Translations under genes and position numbers: made by a program | The notes under the pieces: model-generated | The model's input: only the letters and a program-made list of their open reading frames with translations | Databases searched by the model: none | What the model was told of the DNA's origin: nothing | Source of the DNA: Crocinitomicaceae bacterium | GTDB lineage: Bacteria; Bacteroidota; Bacteroidia; Flavobacteriales_D; Sanyastnellaceae | Assembly: GCA_002700285.1 (NCBI GenBank) | Contig: PACT01000019.1 | Location: forward strand, 1 to 64,000 | Reading direction: 5' to 3' | DNA length: 64,000 bases | Shown: in pieces, positions 16,585 to 26,359 of the stretch | Layout of the letters: every line of letters starts with the position of its first letter | How positions within the stretch are numbered: the stretch's first letter is position 1

Positions 16585-18998
16585 AAAAGGAAGTCGCCGT
16601 TCCCGCCACGCGTTTCAATTTTAATATCCTTAAGGAGGGCAGATTTAATATTGAGCTTGAGCGCAAAACTTTGTCTCGTTCCAAAAGGAATCCAATTAAA
16701 AGTAAACTCCCAACAGTGTAAATCCCAGTTTACATTTATTGCCGTTGGCGTAAATTCTCGGTATTTGATGTCATAGCCGGTTTGCACAGCCAGGTCCCAT
16801 TTTGAGAACAACTTCACGCCACCCCTCATCGCAATTCCGTGACGGATAGACGTCGTGTCAGATTGCTGAGAGGGGTCGAAAACGCGATTGAGATTCATCG
16901 TGTAATCAACCCTCATGTCCCAGGGACATCCGCCCTCTTTTCCCCCATTAAAACTAGTACCGATTGCTGCTGTAGCCCTTTTTAAGCGAAGGGGACTGGT
17001 GTTTTTTGTGCTTGCAAGAAACGTCGATATTTCCGACCCCAAAGAATCACGCTTATACGCCGAATGAATCATCGTAATATTGAGATTAACCTTGTTAAAC
17101 AGACTCGTAAATCCACGCGAAGAGATGTCTGAAAGCTGCAATGAATCGGCTAGAAAATTATAGCTGGCAGATGATGTGAAACTGTCAATAATTTTTACCT
17201 TTTTAATTTCTCCTGATTCTGAATCAGCGATTTTTGCTTCTAAATTTTGGCCCAACGAAAAATTCATCGCACCAGATTCACGAAGATCCAAAGGTCTAAA
17301 TCGACTAAGCTCCCAAGGGTTCCATGTTAACTCCTCATCGTCTAAGGTGATCGTTTGTGTACGTGTTCGTTGAGGCGAATAACTCAAGGATAAACTGGGA
17401 GTGAGTACATGTCGAATTGCTTGGATCCGGCTGTCCTTTCCAAAGGAGAACATGCCATAAAACCTCGTATTCGCACTTATTGATGCACGCCAATCTCGGT
17501 CAGACGAAAATCCGCCAAGCGTGTCATTCAATTCGATGATATTTCCATCCACGTCATATACAAGTGATTTATTGAGTTGCGAAAACGACATGAACTCATC
17601 ATATTGCAAAGATGGTGCGAGTGTTATAAAACCGAGCGAACTACTTGAGGAAGCGGAAACGCGATGTTTTAGCCCGTTGGAAATACGCATTTGACTCAAA
17701 TCAAATGCGGCCAGAGATGAGTCTGCGATCTCTGCAATATTTTCGAATTGAGAACTGTAGCTCACAGAAACACCATCGAGCAATTTGCTCCGTCCTTTTT
17801 CAATTCCTAGAAGATCACTGAAAGAACGCCGACCCATTGTGAGCACAGCAGATGGAAGTGTGATGCTTACATTTCCGGTGACAGAGTTCTGAGAATGTCG
17901 AGCGCTCGTCGTCAGTGAAAATGGTGCCCGAGGAGACGTATAACTCCACTGAATACTAGACTGAAAAGTATTCGACAAGTAATCCTCCATTGAGGAGTTG
18001 AGGTTTTCTTGGAAAATATCTGTGGACCCGAAATTTAATGACGCTGAAAATCTTCGATTGGGTCGCGCCTTGGGATCTTGCGTATGCGACCATCTTACGA
18101 AAAAATTATTTTCAGCAGTAAAGCCTGGAAGATCACGAAAACCCGTCACTCTCCTGTTATAACTCAGTGTGAAATTTCCATTTGAGCGATATCGATATTT
18201 GTATTGGGAAATGTTTTTTGCCGCCCAGCTCCCCCCAGAATAGATGTCGAATAAAAACCGAGTGTCCATATTGTCCCCAATGGGCACATAGTATCCAATA
18301 TCCTTCAAAAAGAATCCGAGACTACCTCCATCACCATAACTCGGCAGAAGCAAACCATGCGAACGCTTTTCATTGTTGAGTGGAAACCACGCAAAAGGAA
18401 GGGCAAATGGTGTAGGTATTTTTCTAAATTTCAGATATAATGGACCCGAAATAACTTTGTCATCTGGATAAAGAATCGCCTTTGCAAGGTGGAAATGAAA
18501 ATGAGGGTTGTCAGCATCACATGTCGTGAATTTACCACCTAAGACATGGATTTGATCGCCAGGCAGACGCTTTGAATTTTCTGCATGAAAAACAATCTCG
18601 CCCTCAGAAGTCACAGCGTGTTGACTATATCCTTTCTGTGTATTAAAATTATAGCACAATTGATCTTGGGTAAAAACTGATCCGCCTTGATTAAATATCG
18701 GTCGTCCTGTCCAATTTCCCAGAGAATCCTGCGTTCCATAAGCACAGGCCTCTTTTAAATCAGTCTTATACACAACCCTATCAGCCGTGAGTTCAATATC
18801 TCCACTTGTGACTTTTACATCGCCATACAACTTCACTAAATTACTGTCCGAAATCATCACTATACTATCAGAAGCAGTATATGACAGGGCCGATTCTTGC
18901 CCCAAAACCAAACCATTTTTCAACATAAGCAGAAGGAAAAGGAAGAACATCCCTTTCACTAAATCTTGTATCTGTGGTTTAATTTTACGGTAATTCAT
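16581..18998 (-). CDS. lptD: LPS-assembly protein LptD/OstA-like outer-membrane protein
   Basis: An 805-aa outer-membrane protein. After a signal segment (FFLFLLLMLKNGLVLGQ, about residues 17-34) comes an OstA-like periplasmic domain (LVKLYGDVKVTSGDIELTAD), then a long beta-barrel region ending in Phe (GNGDFLF). It should form the LptD barrel inserting LPS into the outer leaflet. I use the ATG at 18998 and not the 114-codon-longer ORF, which lacks a signal peptide at its start. The start codon shares two bases with the divergent amidase ATG; an internal ATG at 18950 is an alternative. Its predicted -7 box (19019-19026) is inside the amidase gene. The 3' end overlaps ridA. Confidence 0.88.
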   Translation of the reverse strand: MNYRKIKPQIQDLVKGMFFLFLLLMLKNGLVLGQESALSYTASDSIVMISDSNLVKLYGDVKVTSGDIELTADRVVYKTDLKEACAYGTQDSLGNWTGRPIFNQGGSVFTQDQLCYNFNTQKGYSQHAVTSEGEIVFHAENSKRLPGDQIHVLGGKFTTCDADNPHFHFHLAKAILYPDDKVISGPLYLKFRKIPTPFALPFAWFPLNNEKRSHGLLLPSYGDGGSLGFFLKDIGYYVPIGDNMDTRFLFDIYSGGSWAAKNISQYKYRYRSNGNFTLSYNRRVTGFRDLPGFTAENNFFVRWSHTQDPKARPNRRFSASLNFGSTDIFQENLNSSMEDYLSNTFQSSIQWSYTSPRAPFSLTTSARHSQNSVTGNVSITLPSAVLTMGRRSFSDLLGIEKGRSKLLDGVSVSYSSQFENIAEIADSSLAAFDLSQMRISNGLKHRVSASSSSSLGFITLAPSLQYDEFMSFSQLNKSLVYDVDGNIIELNDTLGGFSSDRDWRASISANTRFYGMFSFGKDSRIQAIRHVLTPSLSLSYSPQRTRTQTITLDDEELTWNPWELSRFRPLDLRESGAMNFSLGQNLEAKIADSESGEIKKVKIIDSFTSSASYNFLADSLQLSDISSRGFTSLFNKVNLNITMIHSAYKRDSLGSEISTFLASTKNTSPLRLKRATAAIGTSFNGGKEGGCPWDMRVDYTMNLNRVFDPSQQSDTTSIRHGIAMRGGVKLFSKWDLAVQTGYDIKYREFTPTAINVNWDLHCWEFTFNWIPFGTRQSFALKLNIKSALLKDIKIETRGGNGDFLF

Positions 18999-20124
18999 GA
19001 AGCATCCAAAGCAACCCTCAAAGCTACTTAAACCAGCGGTTCTTGCCCTAGCAATTGTTGCCGTTTTCGTTTCGGGGGCATTTACACCTCTAGAACCAGC
19101 AATGGTAGTGGTTATTGACGCAGGGCATGGAGGGAAAGATCCTGGAAATTTGGGGACCGGTAGATATTCTCTCACTGAAAAAGATGTAACATTGGATGTT
19201 TCGAATAAACTCGCAGAATACATAACAGATAAAATGCCCGATGTGAAAGTCATACTCACAAGGACAGATGATTCTTTTCCTAAACTCAATTCGCGCGTTA
19301 AAATTGCCAACAACGCCAACGCAGATGTTTTTATTTCCATTCACTGTGATGCATTTACGACAGAAAATGCGCGAGGTTGTGGAACATATGTCATGGGGAT
19401 GCACAAAACACAGGAGAGTCTGAACAGTGCAATGAGAGAAAATGCCAGCATATTCAAAGAGGAAAATTATGAAGAAAATTATGAAGGGTTTGACCCAAAT
19501 GATCCTGACACATACATCGCGCTTTCACTTCGCCAAAATGTATTTCTGGACAATTCGCTGCAACTTGGCTCCCTGATTCAAAATCAGTTTCGAGATAAAG
19601 TAGGTCGAAAAGATCGCGGGGTCAGGCAAGCGGGATATTACGTGATTTCATTTACTTCAATGCCGAGTGTTTTGGTTGAGTTAGGGTTCCTTACAAATCC
19701 AAACGAAGAGGATTTTCTTCACAGTGAAGACGGCAGGACATATATGGCATCGGCGCTTTTTCGAGCATTTCGGGACTATCGTGATATCCACAACCCTCTA
19801 ATCACAGACGAACCTACCAATGAATCTGAGGCAGAACCAAATCCGCAACACACTGAAGGATTAACGTTTAGAGTACAGATTGCATCTTCCCCAACAGAAC
19901 TTGATAAAAGTGACCCTGTTTTTAGAGGTCTTCAAAACATAGACATGTACCTTAGTGGCGAACAATACAAGTACACAACTGGCATGTTTGGTATTGCTGA
20001 GGATGCTCACATGAAAAAAAGAGAACTGAGAGACCTAGGATTTAGTGGGGCATTTGTTGCAGCTTTCAGGAATGGTCAAAGAGTACCTATGTCGCGTATA
20101 TTAGAGGAAATAAAGTCGCCGTGA
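18997..20124 (+). CDS. N-acetylmuramoyl-L-alanine amidase with C-terminal SPOR-like domain
   Basis: A 375-aa secreted cell-wall amidase (Amidase_3 type) cleaving the lactyl-amide bond of peptidoglycan. An N-terminal signal/anchor (VLALAIVAVFVSGAF) precedes VIDAGHGGKDPGN (zinc His), FISIHCDAFT (zinc His) and VLVELGFLTNPNEEDF (catalytic Glu). The last 85 residues (FRVQIASSP... to RDLGFSGAFVAAF) look like a SPOR-type peptidoglycan-binding fold, placing it at division sites. It opens a seven-gene plus-strand series; the next gene starts on a GTGA overlap. The start codon overlaps that of lptD. Confidence 0.92.
   Translation: MKHPKQPSKLLKPAVLALAIVAVFVSGAFTPLEPAMVVVIDAGHGGKDPGNLGTGRYSLTEKDVTLDVSNKLAEYITDKMPDVKVILTRTDDSFPKLNSRVKIANNANADVFISIHCDAFTTENARGCGTYVMGMHKTQESLNSAMRENASIFKEENYEENYEGFDPNDPDTYIALSLRQNVFLDNSLQLGSLIQNQFRDKVGRKDRGVRQAGYYVISFTSMPSVLVELGFLTNPNEEDFLHSEDGRTYMASALFRAFRDYRDIHNPLITDEPTNESEAEPNPQHTEGLTFRVQIASSPTELDKSDPVFRGLQNIDMYLSGEQYKYTTGMFGIAEDAHMKKRELRDLGFSGAFVAAFRNGQRVPMSRILEEIKSP
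19019..19026 (-). promoter_or_regulatory. Predicted -7 box of lptD inside the amidase coding region
   Basis: TAGCTTTG on the minus strand ends 20 nt before the lptD ATG (18998), predicting a leader of about 14 nt. Because the two genes' start codons overlap, this element necessarily lies within the first 30 nt of the amidase gene. Confidence 0.42.
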
Positions 20125-21179
20125 GTAAGGAAGTAAGAACAAGTAGAATTTCACAAGAATTCAAAATTGGCACCCTGATGATATTGGGGGTGGCACTGCT
20201 TTTCCTTGGCATAAATTACCTCAAAGGCTTCAACCCTTTAAGCAAACAAATCACCCTGTATGCTGTTTACAATAAGATTGAAGGACTGGCCGTATCAAAT
20301 CCTGTGCTCGTAAATGGCTTTAAAGTGGGGCAAGTATCTGATGTTGGATTTTCTGCGAGTGGCGATGGGTCCATTCTGGTTGAGTTTACCATTGAAGAGT
20401 CTCAATTAAAAATTCCGATTGATTCGGATGCGAAAATCTATTCTTCTGACTTATTTGGCACAAAAGCGATCAAGATTGAACCTGGAATCACTTCCTCATA
20501 CGTACAACAAGGAGACACACTTCTTGCGTCTGTAGAGATGGATATTACTGAGGCGGTCAGAAAAGAACTCGAACCCCTCAGAAGAAAAACCGAAGAACTC
20601 ATCAAGGGGGTCGACGATATCCTTTTGAATATGAAAGCTGTCTTTGATGACGACGCCACACAGTCACTGCCCTCCGCTTTTGAAAGTTTACAGAGAACTG
20701 TAAGAACACTTGAGAACACAGTAGACAACATCGATGGATTGGTTGCCGAAAACAGAATTATTTTTAAAAATGTGATGTCTAACATCGATGAAATCGCTCA
20801 AAACCTCAACGACAATAACACGCAGATTTCTAACATCATTACAAATTTCTCTGACCTAAGTGACTCGCTTGTATCAGTAGACATTACCCGTACGTTAGTG
20901 AAAGCAGAGAAAGCAATGGAGGAAGTCACAGCAGTAACAAGCCGCATTAATAGTGGTGAAGGCACCATTGGAAAACTATTGGTAAATGACAGTCTTTATG
21001 ATGGCTTGGTTGACAGCAATACAGAAATTCAAGATTTGTTAGACGATTTACAACTCAACCCTTGGAAATATGTGAGGGTAAGTTTGTTTGGGAGGAAGCA
21101 AGATGCAAAGATGTCAAAAGGTGACATCAAACGTATGGAGAAGATGATACGTGAGGAGATGGAAAACCAAAAAGACTGA
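20121..21179 (+). CDS. MlaD/MCE family lipid-transport protein
   Basis: A 352-aa protein with one N-terminal membrane anchor (FKIGTLMILGVALLFLGINYL) followed by the MCE domain (LYAVYNKIEGLAVSNPVLVNGFKVGQV and the DLFGTKAIKI segment). A long helical/coiled-coil C-terminal region (about 150-320) follows, as in proteins that form hexameric lipid-passing tunnels across the periplasm. The start is GTG, overlapping the amidase stop (GTGA). No MlaE permease or MlaF ATPase is nearby in the window. Involvement in phospholipid trafficking is family knowledge; its link with the following Fe-S genes is unexplained. Confidence 0.88.
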   Translation: MSKEVRTSRISQEFKIGTLMILGVALLFLGINYLKGFNPLSKQITLYAVYNKIEGLAVSNPVLVNGFKVGQVSDVGFSASGDGSILVEFTIEESQLKIPIDSDAKIYSSDLFGTKAIKIEPGITSSYVQQGDTLLASVEMDITEAVRKELEPLRRKTEELIKGVDDILLNMKAVFDDDATQSLPSAFESLQRTVRTLENTVDNIDGLVAENRIIFKNVMSNIDEIAQNLNDNNTQISNIITNFSDLSDSLVSVDITRTLVKAEKAMEEVTAVTSRINSGEGTIGKLLVNDSLYDGLVDSNTEIQDLLDDLQLNPWKYVRVSLFGRKQDAKMSKGDIKRMEKMIREEMENQKD

Positions 21180-21187
21180 ATACCACT

Positions 21188-22546
21188 ATGATTATGGCAC
21201 ATCTTGCACAAATAATTTTTGCTACGATGTTAGGGACAGGCGGGTTCCTATTTGCCAGACGTATTGCCTTTGTGGGACGTAACATTAATATGGGGCGTGA
21301 CATTGACCTTTCAGACAGGAAGGCCGAGAGATGGAAAACAATGGCCCTTGTTGCCATGGGACAAAGCAAAATGGTGGCCAGACCTGTAGCGGGAATCCTT
21401 CACATTTTTGTGTATGTCGGATTCGTGATTATTAACATCGAAATGCTTGAGATCGTGTTAGACGGTCTGCTGGGCACACATCGCATTTTTGCGTCTTTGG
21501 GATCTGTATACAATGTCCTCATTGCCATCTTTGAAATTCTTGCATTTGCCGTTCTGGTAGCCTGCGTCATCTTTTTGATCAGGCGAAACATTATTGCCCT
21601 TGCTCGGTTTAAATCACCTGAAATGGGTGGATGGCCATCCATGGACGCTAACATTATACTTGTTGCTGAGATCATCTTGATGTTTGCTTTCCTGAGCATG
21701 AACGCCACAGACGCTATTGCTCAAAGCCTCAGTTTAGAACATTATGTTAAGGCAGGCAGTTTCCCGATAAGTCAATTCCTAGTTCCATTTTATTCTGGCT
21801 TCAGTGAGACGGGAATTGTTATTGCTGAAAGAGGATTTTGGTGGTTACATATCGCAGGTGTGATTTCATTTTTGGTATATGTGCCCTACTCAAAACACTT
21901 TCATATTTTACTCGCTTTTCCGAATACATATTACTCTAACCTCAATGAAAGCGGCGTATTGGACAACATGGCCTCCGTTAAAAAAGAAGTCGATCTCATG
22001 ATGGACCCCACTGCTGATCCATATGCGACTCCCCCACCACCCGACAATGACGCTGTACCTGAAACACCACTCAGCTTTGGGGTAAAGGACGGCACTGATT
22101 TAAACTGGAAACAAATTATGGAATCCTACTCATGCACAGAGTGTGGAAGATGTACTTCTGTTTGTCCCGCGAATATGACGGGAAAGCGTCTATCTCCAAG
22201 GAAAATCATGATGGATTGTCGAGATCGGGTGGATGAGATTGGACACAATCGAGATGCCAACGGTGGGTCGTTTAAAGACGACGGAAAAAAGCTGCTAGGA
22301 AACTATATAAGTGAAGAAGAACTTTGGGCGTGTACATCATGCCAAGCATGTGTTGATGCGTGCCCGATTAATATCAGTCCGATGGGAATTATTCTAGACA
22401 TGCGAAGAAGTTTAATTATGGAGGACAGTAAATCGCCTGAGACCATAACAAACATGTTTAACAACATTGAAAACAACGGTGCACCCTGGGCTTTCCCTGC
22501 TGCATCTCGGGGAGATTGGATCAAAGATGCATCGAGAAAACCTTAA
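21188..22546 (+). CDS. Membrane Fe-S oxidoreductase subunit, HdrD/DsrK-related
   Basis: A 452-aa protein with about five to six membrane segments in the first 250 residues followed by a cytoplasmic dicluster ferredoxin domain. The two cluster motifs are CTECGRCTSVCP (about residue 315) and CTSCQACVDACP (about 380). The layout resembles membrane heterodisulfide-reductase-like electron carriers that take electrons from quinol or a cytochrome b-like domain. It is followed 15 nt later by a CCG-domain protein, the usual partner. Electron donor and acceptor are unknown; the pair is conserved in Bacteroidota next to MCE genes. Confidence 0.87.
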   Translation: MIMAHLAQIIFATMLGTGGFLFARRIAFVGRNINMGRDIDLSDRKAERWKTMALVAMGQSKMVARPVAGILHIFVYVGFVIINIEMLEIVLDGLLGTHRIFASLGSVYNVLIAIFEILAFAVLVACVIFLIRRNIIALARFKSPEMGGWPSMDANIILVAEIILMFAFLSMNATDAIAQSLSLEHYVKAGSFPISQFLVPFYSGFSETGIVIAERGFWWLHIAGVISFLVYVPYSKHFHILLAFPNTYYSNLNESGVLDNMASVKKEVDLMMDPTADPYATPPPPDNDAVPETPLSFGVKDGTDLNWKQIMESYSCTECGRCTSVCPANMTGKRLSPRKIMMDCRDRVDEIGHNRDANGGSFKDDGKKLLGNYISEEELWACTSCQACVDACPINISPMGIILDMRRSLIMEDSKSPETITNMFNNIENNGAPWAFPAASRGDWIKDASRKP

Positions 22547-22561
22547 CAATACACTTTTGAG

Positions 22562-23362
22562 ATGAATATATTTAAGGTTCCTACAATGGCGGAGATGATC
22601 GCTGAAGGCAAATCTCCAGAGGTGCTTTTTTGGGTAGGATGTGCCGGTAGTTTTGACGACAGAGCCAAGAAGATTTCAAAAGCGATTGCCCAAATACTCC
22701 ACCACGTAAATGTAAGTTTTGCAGTCCTCGGTGCAGAAGAGAGTTGCACAGGTGATCCAGCAAAGAGAGCAGGGAATGAATTCCTTTTTCAAATGCAAGC
22801 AGCAACAAACATCACTCTTCTCAATGGCTATGGAATTAAGAAAATTGTGACAGGGTGCCCACACTGCTTCAACATCATGAAAAACGAGTACCCTGAGTTG
22901 GGAGGTTTATACAAAGTAATGCACCACAGTCAATTTATTGCCACACTTATTTCAGAAGGGAAATTAACATTGGCTGATGACCACCCATTTAAGGGAAAAC
23001 GGATTACGTTTCATGACCCCTGTTATTTGGGGCGTGGAAATGGTGAGTACGAAGCACCGCGATCTGTCATAGCAGCACTTGATGCAGAACTTGTGGAAAT
23101 GCGTCGTTGCAAATCAAAGGGGCTTTGTTGTGGTGCGGGAGGAGCTCAAATGTTTAAAGAAGCGGAAAAAGGAAATAAGGAAATCAACGAAAAGCGAACC
23201 GAAGATGTTCTTGAAACTTCAGCTGCAATTGTAGCTACAGGATGTCCCTTCTGTAACACAATGATGACAGACGGTGTGAAAGGTGCTGATAAATCAGAAA
23301 CCGTGAATGTTCAAGACCTCGCAGAAATGATTGCATCCGCAGTAAGTATTGTACCAGAATAA
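22562..23362 (+). CDS. CCG-domain Fe-S protein, HdrB-like
   Basis: A 266-aa protein with two cysteine-rich (CCG) domains characteristic of heterodisulfide reductase subunit B, GlpC and LutA. First set: WVGCAGSFDD, ESCTGDPA and GCPHCFN. Second set: FHDPCYLGRG, LCCGAGGAQM and TGCPFCNTMM. In HdrB these cysteines hold noncubane clusters that reduce disulfides. It would accept electrons from the upstream dicluster protein. The substrate may be a thiol/disulfide; bacillithiol is tempting because bshB1 is in the window, but that is speculation. Confidence 0.87.
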   Translation: MNIFKVPTMAEMIAEGKSPEVLFWVGCAGSFDDRAKKISKAIAQILHHVNVSFAVLGAEESCTGDPAKRAGNEFLFQMQAATNITLLNGYGIKKIVTGCPHCFNIMKNEYPELGGLYKVMHHSQFIATLISEGKLTLADDHPFKGKRITFHDPCYLGRGNGEYEAPRSVIAALDAELVEMRRCKSKGLCCGAGGAQMFKEAEKGNKEINEKRTEDVLETSAAIVATGCPFCNTMMTDGVKGADKSETVNVQDLAEMIASAVSIVPE

Positions 23363-23374
23363 AGAACTTAAAAC

Positions 23375-24121
23375 ATGTTATTAAAAGGAAAAATTGCGAT
23401 TATTACAGGAGCATCTAGAGGAATCGGAGAGTCCATTGCCAGATCTTTTATCGCCCAAGGTGCTACTGTTGCTTTTACATATATAGGCTCCAAAGAGAGA
23501 GCTGAAGAACTGGAGAAATCTCTCACGGCAGCAGGAGGTCAGGCGCGGGGATTTAAGTCAGATGCATCAAAAATGGAAGATGCAGAACATCTCGTGAAAG
23601 AGGTTATAGAGGCATACGGAGGAATAGATATTCTCATAAACAATGCCGGTATCACCGATGACACATTGCTTATGCGCATGTCAGAAGACCAATGGGACAA
23701 AGTTATGAATGTGAATTTAAAAAGCTGTTTCAATCTCACAAAGTCTGTGCTTCGCACAATGTTGAAAGCACGATCAGGATCCATTATAAATATCAGCTCA
23801 GTCGTGGGCATCCAAGGAAACGCCGGCCAAGCGAATTACGCAGCTTCCAAAGCAGGCATACTGGGCTTCACAAAATCTGTCGCCCTAGAACTTGGCTCGA
23901 GAAGCATCCGATGCAATGCAATCGCGCCAGGTTTTATTGAGACTGAGATGACTGAAAAATTAGATGAAACAACTGTGCAAGGATGGCGTGATGCCATACC
24001 TCTAAAACGCGGTGGATCTCCAGAGGACGTGGCAAACGCATGTATTTTCCTGGCAAGTGATATGAGTTCTTATGTGACAGGCCAAACACTGAATGTGTGT
24101 GGCGGAATGATTACCGCTTAA
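23375..24121 (+). CDS. fabG: 3-oxoacyl-[acyl-carrier-protein] reductase
   Basis: A 248-aa short-chain dehydrogenase. Cofactor motif TGASRGIGESIA (residues about 10-21), NNAGITDDTLLMRM, catalytic Ser in ISSVVGIQGNAGQ and YAASKAG (Tyr-x3-Lys) are all present, and ITDDTLLMRM is characteristic of FabG rather than generic SDRs. It performs the NADPH-dependent ketoreduction in type II fatty acid synthesis. It is 12 nt downstream of the Fe-S gene and 12 nt upstream of the vWA-like gene, so embedded in the operon. Confidence 0.93.
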   Translation: MLLKGKIAIITGASRGIGESIARSFIAQGATVAFTYIGSKERAEELEKSLTAAGGQARGFKSDASKMEDAEHLVKEVIEAYGGIDILINNAGITDDTLLMRMSEDQWDKVMNVNLKSCFNLTKSVLRTMLKARSGSIINISSVVGIQGNAGQANYAASKAGILGFTKSVALELGSRSIRCNAIAPGFIETEMTEKLDETTVQGWRDAIPLKRGGSPEDVANACIFLASDMSSYVTGQTLNVCGGMITA

Positions 24122-24133
24122 ACTGAAAACAAT

Positions 24134-26308
24134 TTGAGCTCCATTTGGCCTGACATTCTCGTTGACGTTCCGCACTGGAAGTGGTTTATTGCGCTTGCAG
24201 TGGCACTTGGATTAACGTTGCTTAGATATGCGATAGGAACGGATGGTCCACAGAAAGCATGGCTCAGATGGGGGATTGGATTTTTAAGATTGGGCGTGCT
24301 CGGTGTGCTCTGCTTTTTACTCTTAGAACCCATTCTGAAGACGATCACAGCAGAGACAGAACCAGCAACAATACTTCTGGTTCACGATGGAACATCGTCT
24401 CAGTGGGTCGGAAAAGATAGCACTTCGAATAGATTGGCACTTGCAGACTGGGTGAACAAAGCCCCACTCCCATTTGTTGAAAATGGGTTCGAAGTAGAAA
24501 ACTACATTTTCGGAACACAGCTTTTAGGGTTAGACATCAATGAATGGGGAGATTCAATTCAAAGTTCTCAACTTTTATTTGACGCCCCACGAACGGATAT
24601 CGGATCGGCTTTAGAGGGGCTTCGTGATAAATTCTCACACAGAAACATCGCTGGCGTCATTTTCACAACGGATGGATTAAGTAACAGAGGACGAGATCCG
24701 GAATTCGGCTCACAGTTACTTGATGTGCCTCATTTTTTTGTCGGTACAGGAGACACTACAGCGGTAAGAGATATTCAAGTTGCTGATGTTCTATGCAACG
24801 AAGTTGCATATCTGGGAAACACCTTTCCTCTAGAAGCGAAAATTAAAGCACGTGGGTTTGAAGGAGAATCCGTCATCACCTCAGTCCTTATCAATGGAAA
24901 CCTGCAGGAAGAACACATTTGGATTTCAAACGCTGAAATTGATTCTGAAAACATCCGTTTTGAGTTAGATGCTTCAACAACTGGTACATTCAAAATAGAA
25001 GTCACAAGCAGGATACAAGGTGGACAAAATGAAGCCTTACTCGCAAACAACTCAAAAGTGACATTCATTGAGGTGCTGGAAAGCAAACGCAAAGTATTAA
25101 TAGTAGCAAATGCTCCTCATCCTGATGTTGCAGCGACTAGAAATGCTGTGTCGGCAAACAAACACCAAACTGCTGAGGTGATTTTTTCGAGTGAATTACT
25201 CGATTTTGAAAATTCAAGAAACACCACCCTGCCACAGCATGACATTCTAATTCTACATAACATCCCCAGCAGATTTTCGCCAGTGCCATCATCCATTTCT
25301 GAGGCCATTGTTTCGGACACACCTATCTTATTTATCGGGGGAGCAATATCAGACTTATCCCAGCTGCCTATTGAACGGACTGGTGTTGTCATTGAAGATT
25401 CCGATCTTTTAGAGACTGTGGAAGGTGTTCCTGATCCTGGTTTCTCTCTTTTCTCACCACCAGAATCGCTTGCATCTCATCTCATGACTTGGGCGCCTGT
25501 CAACACAACCTTTGGTGAGGTGAAAGCCGCAGGGTCATTGGAGGTTCTGTTATACCAAACACTGGGCGCACTCAAAACCCAATGGCCACTTTGGGCTTTC
25601 AACAAGGACGCATCAGGAAGACGAAGCGGAATTATTATGGGAGATGGAATATGGAGATGGAGGATGGAGAATTTCCTTCGAGATGAAAACTTTGAGGTTT
25701 TTGACGAACTCATCAACGGGTCTATCCAATATCTGGTGAGTCGTGACGATATCAGACGCTTCCGTGTTGAGGCTCCATCAAAACTCGATGAGGACGAACG
25801 TGTCAAGATTTCTGCCCAAGTATATGACGCATCATTAAAGCCCACAACAGAAATAGACATCCAACTTACAATTAGAAATCAAAACGATCAAGAATACGAT
25901 TATTATTTCTCGGTTTCAGAACAGAGATACCGCCTAGATTGTGGCAGACTCGCTCCAGGAGAATACACATGGCGTTCATCATGTCTACTCGATGGAGAAA
26001 TATATGAAGAAAACGGTTCTTTTGTCATTACAACATTAAAGGCTGAGCTGAGTTCTCTCCCTGCAAATCATGCACTTCTTCAGAGGCTGAGCGTGAAATC
26101 GGGGGGTATCTACCTCGGCGCATTAAATGCGATAAACGTTAATAATAGCAAATGGAGTGAAATAGTTTTGGGGCAAACCAAAAAGAGAAGCATCTTGCAT
26201 GAATTTACAGAGCGCCTCGACTTCATACGGTTTGATCTCATTTTGTGGATTGTGATTTTAGCATTGTCTATTGAATGGGTTGTAAGAAGACGCCAAGGGG
26301 GATATTGA
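24134..26308 (+). CDS. Large membrane protein with degenerate vWA and GATase-like regions
   Basis: A 724-aa protein I can describe but not name. Two membrane segments (about 14-32 and 48-66) are followed by a vWA-like region (ILLVHDGTSSQW to VIFTTDGLSNRG); the MIDAS DxSxS reads DGTSS. Then come an Ig-like region (about 220-315), an alpha/beta region with KVLIVANAPHPD and PILFIGGA like GATase1-type folds, another beta region, and a C-terminal membrane helix (LILWIVILALSIEWVV) ending RRRQGG. The start must be TTG at 24134: only four codons separate it from an in-frame stop and none is ATG or GTG. It resembles BatA/CoxM-like scaffold proteins in layout. Confidence 0.72.
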   Translation: MSSIWPDILVDVPHWKWFIALAVALGLTLLRYAIGTDGPQKAWLRWGIGFLRLGVLGVLCFLLLEPILKTITAETEPATILLVHDGTSSQWVGKDSTSNRLALADWVNKAPLPFVENGFEVENYIFGTQLLGLDINEWGDSIQSSQLLFDAPRTDIGSALEGLRDKFSHRNIAGVIFTTDGLSNRGRDPEFGSQLLDVPHFFVGTGDTTAVRDIQVADVLCNEVAYLGNTFPLEAKIKARGFEGESVITSVLINGNLQEEHIWISNAEIDSENIRFELDASTTGTFKIEVTSRIQGGQNEALLANNSKVTFIEVLESKRKVLIVANAPHPDVAATRNAVSANKHQTAEVIFSSELLDFENSRNTTLPQHDILILHNIPSRFSPVPSSISEAIVSDTPILFIGGAISDLSQLPIERTGVVIEDSDLLETVEGVPDPGFSLFSPPESLASHLMTWAPVNTTFGEVKAAGSLEVLLYQTLGALKTQWPLWAFNKDASGRRSGIIMGDGIWRWRMENFLRDENFEVFDELINGSIQYLVSRDDIRRFRVEAPSKLDEDERVKISAQVYDASLKPTTEIDIQLTIRNQNDQEYDYYFSVSEQRYRLDCGRLAPGEYTWRSSCLLDGEIYEENGSFVITTLKAELSSLPANHALLQRLSVKSGGIYLGALNAINVNNSKWSEIVLGQTKKRSILHEFTERLDFIRFDLILWIVILALSIEWVVRRRQGGY

Positions 26309-26359
26309 TAACAGAACTAAATAAAACATTTTTAAGAGTTTAAATAAATACATTTTACC

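Noticed and set aside
16581-19340. 919-aa version of LptD
   Set aside because: The first 114 codons run through the amidase gene in antisense and lack a signal peptide; the ATG at 18998 gives a proper signal segment.
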